64,000 bases of DNA from Flavobacterium panici (GTDB lineage: Bacteria > Bacteroidota > Bacteroidia > Flavobacteriales > Flavobacteriaceae), in NCBI RefSeq assembly GCF_903819335.1, contig NZ_CAIJDE010000036.1, forward strand, positions 105,645 through 169,644, given 5' to 3'. The translations under genes were made by a program, and so were the position numbers. The notes below the pieces were generated by a model. It did no database searches, had not been told where the DNA came from, and saw nothing but the letters and a program-made list of their open reading frames with translations. Shown in pieces: positions 58,034 to 64,000 of this stretch (position 1 is the stretch's first letter; every line of letters begins with the position of its first letter).

Positions 58034-59467
58034 ATGAAAGAAATAAATATAAAAAACTCACTTATTACACTTGTCATAGGTTTGATCATTTGGTTTGTTC
58101 CTGCTCCAAAAGGACTTTCGCCAGAAGCCTGGCACTTGTTTGCGATTTTTATCTCAACGATTATTGGAATTATTTTAAAAGCAGCGCCAATGGGTACAAT
58201 GTGCATGATTGCAGTAGCAGTTACCGCTTTTACCCGGGTTTTAGCACCAGAAAGTGCCGGAGATTCTATTACACTTGCCTTGGGAGGTTTTGGAAATAAA
58301 GTGATTTGGCTTATCGGAATCTCATTTTTTATTGCCCGCGGTTTTATAAAAACGGGTTTAGGAAACAGAATTGCTTTTTTATTCATTAAAATATTTGGAA
58401 AAAGTTCCCTTGGATTAGCGTACGGTTTAGGGTTGGCAGATTTAGTTTTGGCACCCGTTGTACCAAGTAATACAGCCAGAGGCGGTGGAATAATTTATCC
58501 AATCATGAAAGCAATGTCTATGAACTTTGATTCAGACCCTGACAAACCGGAAACCCGCAGGAAATTAGGAGCTTTCTTAACCTTAAGCAGTTACAATGTT
58601 AATTTAATTGCTTCGTCAATGTTTTTAACAGGAACGGCCAGTAATCCAATGTGCCAGAAATTTGCCGAAAATTTGGGAATCCATATTTCGTGGACATCGT
58701 GGGCGATTGCAGGTTTAGTTCCGGGTTTGACAGCATTTTTTGTAATTCCATTTTTGCTTTACAAAATTTATCCGCCAGAACTAAAGAAAACAGGCGATGC
58801 CCCAAAAGTAGCAACCCAAAAACTTAAAGAAATGGGCGCTATTTCAAAAAACGAATGGTTAATGCTTCTAACATTTGTTATTTTATTATTTCTCTGGATG
58901 ACAGGTGACCTTTTTTCAATAGATGCAACCACAACAGCTTTTATAGGATTGGTAGTTTTACTGCTGACTTCTGTTTTAACCTGGGAAGACGTAAAAGGAG
59001 AAAAAGGAGCATGGGATACAATTGTTTGGTTTGCAGTTTTAGTAATGATGGCAAGTTCGCTGGACAAACTAGGCTTTATTGGCTGGTTTAGTGAGATAGT
59101 AAAAAGCCATATGCTTGGTATGAGCTGGCAGATAGCATTTGTAATTATTATTGCCGTATATTTCTTTAGTCACTATATTTTTGCCAGCGCAACGGCTCAC
59201 GTAGCGGCTATGTATGCAGCATTACTGGCTGTTGGGATTTCATTAGGAGTTCCGGGATTGTTCCTGGCTTTTATGTTAGGATTTGTAGGTTCATTATATG
59301 GAACACTAACACATTATGGTCACGGGCCGGCACCGGTTTATTTTGGAAGCGGTTATGTCGATTTAAAAAACTGGTGGATAAAAGGCCTTATTACAGGACT
59401 CGCTATGCTTATAATTTATTTGGTTATAGGCGGATTATGGTTGAATGTATTAGGATATATTAATTAA
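58034..59467 (+). CDS. DASS-family anion:sodium symporter (SLC13-like)
   Basis: A 477-residue inner-membrane carrier with about 11 helices. Substrate-site motifs are PSNTARGGGIIYPI near residue 145 and FLTGTASNPMCQKF near 200; WMTGDLFSIDATTTAFIGL and GSLYGTLTHYGHGPAPVYFG lie in the second half, as in DASS. The family moves dicarboxylates, citrate or sulfate with sodium. It resembles malate/2-oxoglutarate carriers but the exact anion is not known. Terminator at 59491. A second cassette follows. Confidence 0.92.
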   Translation: MKEINIKNSLITLVIGLIIWFVPAPKGLSPEAWHLFAIFISTIIGIILKAAPMGTMCMIAVAVTAFTRVLAPESAGDSITLALGGFGNKVIWLIGISFFIARGFIKTGLGNRIAFLFIKIFGKSSLGLAYGLGLADLVLAPVVPSNTARGGGIIYPIMKAMSMNFDSDPDKPETRRKLGAFLTLSSYNVNLIASSMFLTGTASNPMCQKFAENLGIHISWTSWAIAGLVPGLTAFFVIPFLLYKIYPPELKKTGDAPKVATQKLKEMGAISKNEWLMLLTFVILLFLWMTGDLFSIDATTTAFIGLVVLLLTSVLTWEDVKGEKGAWDTIVWFAVLVMMASSLDKLGFIGWFSEIVKSHMLGMSWQIAFVIIIAVYFFSHYIFASATAHVAAMYAALLAVGISLGVPGLFLAFMLGFVGSLYGTLTHYGHGPAPVYFGSGYVDLKNWWIKGLITGLAMLIIYLVIGGLWLNVLGYIN

Positions 59468-59490
59468 ATAATACTAAAAATAGTTTACAA

Positions 59491-59518
59491 GGCGTAAGAT
59501 TTTCTTACGCTTTTTTTA
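59491..59518 (+). terminator. Terminator after first DASS gene
   Basis: GCGTAAG (59492-59498) and CTTACGC (59504-59510) with T run after. Confidence 0.85.
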
Positions 59519-59670
59519 TTTGTTAAAATTTATTATCAGTATTTTAATGCAATAATTTTCACAAGGGATTAATATTTTTCCTACTTTCGTAAGATATTTC
59601 CAGTTACATATTATTTTTGGCTGTTTTTAAAAACAGTAAGCGAAGTCTAATTTTTTATTTTTAGGAGCGT

Positions 59671-60822
59671 ATGAACAAACCTTTACTAATAAGAATTGCT
59701 TTTGTCTTTTTTTTAATACCGCTTTTCACGAACGCACAAACTGCCGAAACCCAAAAGGCAGTTGATTCTGAAGATGGTGTTAAGTACCCCCAATTTCAAT
59801 TTAAAGGGCTTTTTCAGGCACGATATCTCGAAAGTTTTGGAGATAATGTAGACGTTATGGGCGTTCACCATTCTACAGGTGACGTTACCCAGAGTTCCTT
59901 TGATATTAAAAGAATGCGTGTTGGCTTAAACACAAAATTAAGTGAAGCCACAGAAGTCGTAATCTTAGTTAATTTAGCCGATTTTAAATCAGATACAAAA
60001 GGTAAAGTTCTTGAAAACGCCTATGCAAAATATACCTTCAATAAATACATTGCTGTTTTAGGAGGGCAGTTTCGTCCCGCTTTTGGTATTGAAGAATTAG
60101 TTCCGGTTGATATTATAAAATCATTTGATTTCTCCAATCAATATTATGAGTTTGGAAAAAATGGATGGACAAGCTTTCAAATTGGAGCTTCTGCAACCGG
60201 AAATTTTGATCTTGGCAAAATCCCTGTAAACTATTCTGTTTCGGTTTTAAACGGAAACGGCAAAAATCAGGAAAAAGACAACGATAACGGAAAACAATAT
60301 TCTTCAAGATTAGTTTTCGAATTATCAAAAAAACATAAAATTAATCTCGGTTTAAACGGCGGTATCGGTAAATATTCTAAAGAAAAAGTATTTGCCTTTG
60401 GTGCAGATGTGACCAGCGATTTCAGACTTACAGACCGTTTTACTTTTGATTTGCAGATAGAATACAAACGAGGAACAAATCACAACTTATATTTTTCGTT
60501 ACCAGTTGATACCAGAACAGCTGATGTTGCCGATTATCAAATGCGAGGCATTTATTTCCTGCCCAATGTGCGATATCAAATCGATTATAAAAAATTAACC
60601 TCTTTAGAAGTATCCTGTCGCTATGAAAGATTTGATCCAAGTTTTAAAATAGATTCAAATGTAAGGCAGACTTATACCCCTATGATAAGTCTTGAATTTG
60701 GAAAAAACTATACAGGTCGTATAGAAATGGGATTTGAAATAGACCGTTTTGACCGAAATATCCCGGATACATCAACCTATAATGATAATTTATTTTTGAT
60801 TCAGTTTCAGTGCAGGCTGTAG
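59671..60822 (+). CDS. Phosphate-selective porin O/P-like porin, second copy
   Basis: A 383-residue porin, paralogous over its whole length to that at 56853. Signal MNKPLLIRIAFVFFLIPLFT is followed by KYPQFQFKGLFQARYLESFG and FDIKRMRVGLNTKLSEATE, then GGQFRPAFGIEELVPVDII; it ends FLIQFQCRL. It starts a second porin-transporter pair and is separated from the first by a terminator and about 150 bp. Confidence 0.88.
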   Translation: MNKPLLIRIAFVFFLIPLFTNAQTAETQKAVDSEDGVKYPQFQFKGLFQARYLESFGDNVDVMGVHHSTGDVTQSSFDIKRMRVGLNTKLSEATEVVILVNLADFKSDTKGKVLENAYAKYTFNKYIAVLGGQFRPAFGIEELVPVDIIKSFDFSNQYYEFGKNGWTSFQIGASATGNFDLGKIPVNYSVSVLNGNGKNQEKDNDNGKQYSSRLVFELSKKHKINLGLNGGIGKYSKEKVFAFGADVTSDFRLTDRFTFDLQIEYKRGTNHNLYFSLPVDTRTADVADYQMRGIYFLPNVRYQIDYKKLTSLEVSCRYERFDPSFKIDSNVRQTYTPMISLEFGKNYTGRIEMGFEIDRFDRNIPDTSTYNDNLFLIQFQCRL

Positions 60823-60842
60823 TTTAATTTAATTTCAAAACC

Positions 60843-62273
60843 ATGAAAGAAGTACAAATTCCTCAAACCCTGATTACACTTGCAGTTGGAGCAGCAATTT
60901 GGTTTATTCCTGCGCCAAACGGAGTTGTACCCGAAGCCTGGCATTTGTTTGCCATATTTGTAGCGACCATTTTAGGAATTATTCTAAAGGCCGCTCCCAT
61001 GGGAACTATGTGTATGATAGCTATTGCATTAACCGCTTTTACACAGGTTTTAGCACCGGGCGATCCGGGAAAATCTATTACGCTGGCCTTAAAAGGATTT
61101 GGAGACAAAGTAATCTGGCTTATTGGAATTTCATTTTTTATAGCCCGCGGATTTATAAAAACAGGTTTAGGAAACCGAATTGCTTTTCTGTTTATTCGAT
61201 TATTCGGAAAAAGCTCGCTTGGATTAGCGTACGGTTTAGGTCTTGCTGATTTAGTTTTGGCGCCAGCCGTACCCAGTAATACCGCTCGCGGCGGAGGAAT
61301 TATTTATCCCATAATGAAATCAATGGCAATGAGTTTTGGTTCAATGCCCGAAGAACCGGAAACACATCGAAAACTAGGTTCCTATTTAACATTGAACTGT
61401 TATAATATGAATTTAATAGCATCCTCAATGTTTCTTACCGGAACGGCGAGTAACCCAATGTGCCAGAAGTTTGCACTTAATCTCGGCATAAAAATAACCT
61501 GGATGTCATGGGCAGCAGCGGCAATCGTACCGGGATTGTGTGCCTTTTTTGTGATTCCGTTTGTGTTGTATAAAATATATCCGCCGGAACTTAAAAAAAC
61601 CGGAGATGCACCGCAAATAGCTTCTCAAAAATTAAAAGAAATGGGCCCAATCACCAGAAACGAATGGATGATGCTGCTGACTTTCTTTATTTTATTATTT
61701 CTTTGGATGACAGGCGATTTGTTTTCTATTGATGCTACCACAACAGCTTTTATTGGGTTGGTAATTTTACTGCTTACATCTGTTTTAACATGGGATGATG
61801 TAAAAGCCGAAAAAGGGGCGTGGGATACCATTGTATGGTTTTCGGTATTAGTAATGATGGCAAGTTCGCTAAACGAATTAGGATTTATTAGCTGGTTTAG
61901 TAATTTGATAAAAGCCGAAATTGGCGGATTAAGCTGGCAGATGGCTTTTCCTATCATTATATTAGTATACTTTTTCAGCCATTATCTCTTTGCAAGTGCA
62001 ACGGCGCATGTGGCGGCAATGTATGCAGCGCTTTTAGGAGTTGGGGTTTCACTGGGAATTCCGGGGTTGCTTCTTGCTTTTATGCTTGGTTTTGTGGGAT
62101 CAATTTACGGAACGTTAACACATTACGGACATGGTCCGGCTCCCGTTTTCTTTGGGAGCGGATATGTCGATTTAAAAAGCTGGTGGGTCAAAGGTTTAAT
62201 AACCGGACTTATAATGCTTTTTATTTATATGGCAATTGGCGGATTATGGCTTTGGGTAATTGGCGATTTTTAA
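60843..62273 (+). CDS. DASS-family anion:sodium symporter, second copy
   Basis: A 476-residue paralog of the carrier at 58034. PSNTARGGGIIYPI, FLTGTASNPMCQKF and SIYGTLTHYGHGPAPVFF are shared exactly or nearly so, and differences cluster in loops (for example SMPEEPETHRKLGSYL against DPDKPETRRKLGAFL). It starts 20 nt after the porin. Its stop codon overlaps that of the convergent small GNAT by 4 bp. Substrate divergence after duplication is plausible. Confidence 0.92.
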   Translation: MKEVQIPQTLITLAVGAAIWFIPAPNGVVPEAWHLFAIFVATILGIILKAAPMGTMCMIAIALTAFTQVLAPGDPGKSITLALKGFGDKVIWLIGISFFIARGFIKTGLGNRIAFLFIRLFGKSSLGLAYGLGLADLVLAPAVPSNTARGGGIIYPIMKSMAMSFGSMPEEPETHRKLGSYLTLNCYNMNLIASSMFLTGTASNPMCQKFALNLGIKITWMSWAAAAIVPGLCAFFVIPFVLYKIYPPELKKTGDAPQIASQKLKEMGPITRNEWMMLLTFFILLFLWMTGDLFSIDATTTAFIGLVILLLTSVLTWDDVKAEKGAWDTIVWFSVLVMMASSLNELGFISWFSNLIKAEIGGLSWQMAFPIIILVYFFSHYLFASATAHVAAMYAALLGVGVSLGIPGLLLAFMLGFVGSIYGTLTHYGHGPAPVFFGSGYVDLKSWWVKGLITGLIMLFIYMAIGGLWLWVIGDF

Positions 62274-62581
62274 ATCCTGATTCCCGGAGGCAGTAAATCT
62301 TTATATTTTGGATTTTTTTTGAAAAAGGCCGCAATTTTTGGGTGAATGGGCACAACTCTAAATTTTTTCTCTGTACTTAATTCTAAAATGCTTTTAAGTA
62401 AATTGTCGAGTACAGGCTGGTTTTCAAAATTTTCCGGCGTATTGATTTTGGTTAAAAAAATCTTTTTTTCCTGAAAAGAATACTCAACGCTTAGTAATCC
62501 TTCAGGGACCACGGTTTCAAATTGTCTTGCAAAAGTGTTGTCTTTGATTTCCATAGTTTCGGTAGGTTCCATATTTGTCAT
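62270..62581 (-). CDS. Small GNAT-like acetyltransferase (YjdJ/COG2388-like)
   Basis: A 103-residue protein similar in plan to that at 13820: FVTVVPEG-like start (FETVVPEGLLSVEYSFQEKK), central loop PENFENQPVLDNLLKSIL and VVPIHPKIAAFFKKNPKYKD. The acetyl-CoA loop is degenerate compared with ordinary GNATs, so it may not bind the cofactor. Alternative starts at Met4 or Met10 exist. It stands alone after the second DASS gene. Confidence 0.7.
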   Translation of the reverse strand: MTNMEPTETMEIKDNTFARQFETVVPEGLLSVEYSFQEKKIFLTKINTPENFENQPVLDNLLKSILELSTEKKFRVVPIHPKIAAFFKKNPKYKDLLPPGIRI

Positions 62582-62866
62582 GTTTTGGGGTAGGTTAAAA
62601 AATATTAGAAAAAGAACGAAAAATATAGTAAGCTAAAATCTTTTTAAAAGATGTTTAGCAGTGAATGATTTGGAATGCAAAGGTAATCATTTGATTTTCA
62701 ATATGAAATTATTTTTTGAGGATCAGGTGCATTGCAAAATCGTTTATTTTTACAACTCAAATTGTTTTAATATGCAATTATGGTGTACGATTTGCTGTAG
62801 TTATTATTAAAAAAAGTAAATTTAGCTTGAAATTAAGAGCTGTAGTTGTAATTCCATTTTAAACAA
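62582..62866. other. Intergenic region, nothing distinct
   Basis: 285 bp of AT-rich DNA between divergent genes. I see no RNA, repeat or clear operator; the best -7 candidate for the hydrolase, TAAATTTA near 62817, is one base off TAnnTTTG. Confidence 0.4.
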
Positions 62867-63526
62867 ATGAGCAAAATTCCTGTATATTTTATGCCCGGTC
62901 TGGCGGCTAGCCCTGCTATATTTGAAAGAATCAAATTAGACGAAACTGTTTTTGAAACCTGTTTATTAGAATGGGAAATACCGCATCCAAAAGAAGCCTT
63001 ATCTGATTACGCACTCCGAATTTCAAAAAATATCAAGCATGAAAACCCTGTGTTAATTGGCGTTTCTTTTGGAGGAATTTTAGTGCAGGAAATTGCAAAA
63101 CATGTTCAGGCAAGAAAAGTAATCATTATTTCGAGTGTAAGAAGTAATATCGAATTCCCAAGGAGAATGAAAATAGGCAAGACTACAAAAGCCTATAAAT
63201 TGATTCCTATGAAGCTGATTTTGAATATCGAAAGTCTGGCGAAATACTCTTTTGGAGAAAAAATCAACAAGCGAATTAAATTATACGAGAAGTTTTTAGC
63301 CGTTCGCGATCTTAATTATTTACAATGGGCTGTAGAATCAGTCATTTTATGGAACAGAAACCAGGTCGACGACAATGTAATTCATATTCACGGCGATCAG
63401 GACGAAGTTTTTCCTATAAAATATATCAACAGCTGTATAGTAGTAAAAGGCGGAACCCATATTATGATTCTCAATAAATACAAATGGCTCAATGAAAATT
63501 TGCCTTCTATTATATTAGAATCTTAA
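62867..63526 (+). CDS. Alpha/beta hydrolase, short
   Basis: A 219-residue cytosolic hydrolase: YFMPGLAASPAIFERI, VLIGVSFGGILVQEIAKHVQ with nucleophile serine, HGDQDEVFPI with the acid and GTHIMI with the histidine. The length is shorter than usual for the fold, with a small lid. No neighbour gives a substrate. The gene is followed by the dispersed-repeat region. Confidence 0.8.
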   Translation: MSKIPVYFMPGLAASPAIFERIKLDETVFETCLLEWEIPHPKEALSDYALRISKNIKHENPVLIGVSFGGILVQEIAKHVQARKVIIISSVRSNIEFPRRMKIGKTTKAYKLIPMKLILNIESLAKYSFGEKINKRIKLYEKFLAVRDLNYLQWAVESVILWNRNQVDDNVIHIHGDQDEVFPIKYINSCIVVKGGTHIMILNKYKWLNENLPSIILES

Positions 63527-63576
63527 ATTCCAATATAAAAAATCCAAATTCCAATTCTTTATAATAGCAATCTTTG

Positions 63577-64000
63577 TCACCCTGAGCGAAGTCGAAAGAT
63601 CACACAAGAAACTCCACAAAGTAATTCCACGCATTCTTTGTCATCCTGACGAAGGAAGGATCACACAAGTAACTCCGCAAAGCAATTCGACAAAGAAAAT
63701 CACCAATCTTTGTCGATCAGCGAGTGCGATCCTTCGTTCCTCAGGATGACAAACGGTGCTCTTGTCACCCTGAGCGAAGTCGAAGGGCACAAAGTAACTC
63801 CGCAAAGAAATTCGACAATAAAATTCCCTCAATCTTGTCATCCTGACGAAGGAAGGATCACACAAGTAGCTCCGCAAAGTAATTCCACAAAGAAAATCGC
63901 CAATCTTTGTCGATCAGCGAGTGCGATCCTTCGTTCCTCAGGATGACAAACGGTGCTCTTGTCACCCTGAGCGAAGTCGAAGGGCACAAAGTAACTCCGC
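63577..64000. repeat. 197-bp tandem repeat, running off window edge
   Basis: The block contains two copies (63640 onward and 63837 onward) of a 197-bp unit with few differences; the second is cut at the window edge. Each unit has GTCATCCTGACGAAGG, its near complement, and CTGAGCGAAGTCGAAGGGC, the same family as at 27489 and 30370. Frames at 63641-63946 are products of the repeat, not genes. Confidence 0.8.

Noticed and set aside
63641..63946. Two overlapping frames of 78 residues in opposite directions
   Set aside because: They consist wholly of the 197-bp tandem repeat, so they are not genes.

Overview
The window looks like a chromosomal segment of a Flavobacterium-like member of the Bacteroidetes. 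Evidence: AT-rich DNA; many promoters of the Bacteroidetes type (-7 element TAnnTTTG, e.g. 18829-18836, 24000-24007, 52288-52295, 54949-54956); families largely restricted to the phylum (DUF4290, DUF5686, DUF4199, alt-GlmU, OMP_b-brl porins, TonB receptors with CarboxypepD_reg domains); signal peptides ending in NAQ; and a candidate 6S-Flavo RNA. There is no phage, plasmid, transposase, CRISPR or cas gene. Most genes are core, and the accessory character lies in stress clusters, tandem paralogs and dense dispersed repeats.

Layout. 1-3.8 kb: a cut VOC gene, two aldo/keto reductases, an AraC regulator and a divergent HxlR regulator with a palindromic operator. 3.9-11.4 kb: an AraC-family regulator followed by an envelope thiol/oxidative-stress island: a membrane protein and outer-membrane protein, an OsmC peroxidase, and exported PrxQ, thioredoxin, MsrA and MsrB, ending with DsbD. 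Three transcription units carry the same 26-bp site exactly 20 nt upstream of a weak -7 element, which strongly suggests one activator-controlled regulon. 11.5-14.1 kb: a quinone/electrophile-type cluster (ring-cleaving VOC dioxygenase, frameshifted cupin, MhqD-like hydrolase, small GNAT) with two identical promoter-operator modules. 14.5-16.4 kb: two alpha/beta hydrolases and tRNA-Met.

16.5-30.9 kb: housekeeping block (START-like protein, class IV aminotransferase, YqgE, HU, fmt, recQ, ATPase, esterase, DUF493, DUF4290, murA, CDF transporter, DUF5686, aroQ). MurA has Asp in place of the fosfomycin-target Cys. 31-34.7 kb: five small outer-membrane beta-barrel genes, at least four being tandem paralogs with duplicated promoters and terminators. 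34.8-52.7 kb: xerD, a PAS histidine kinase, rny, 6S-like RNA, zapA, a coiled-coil partner, an M23 peptidase, a TonB receptor with an EF-hand lipoprotein, DUF2971, an MsbA-like exporter, a phosphosugar mutase, GT2, DUF4199 and L31 with a structured leader. 53.2-63.5 kb: alt-GlmU, ABC-F, two consecutive porin plus DASS-transporter cassettes, a small GNAT and a hydrolase.

Intergenic regions are unusually rich in palindromes: GCCACGAATT and GCCACAGATT families, TAAG repeats, CTGAGCGAAGTCGAAG repeats, TTC-loop hairpin modules, variable-arm palindromes, and a 197-bp tandem repeat running off the right edge. The best candidates for something undescribed are the three-site AraC regulon controlling an extracytoplasmic peroxide and methionine-sulfoxide repair pathway, the twin operators of the quinone cluster, and the modular hairpin repeats.
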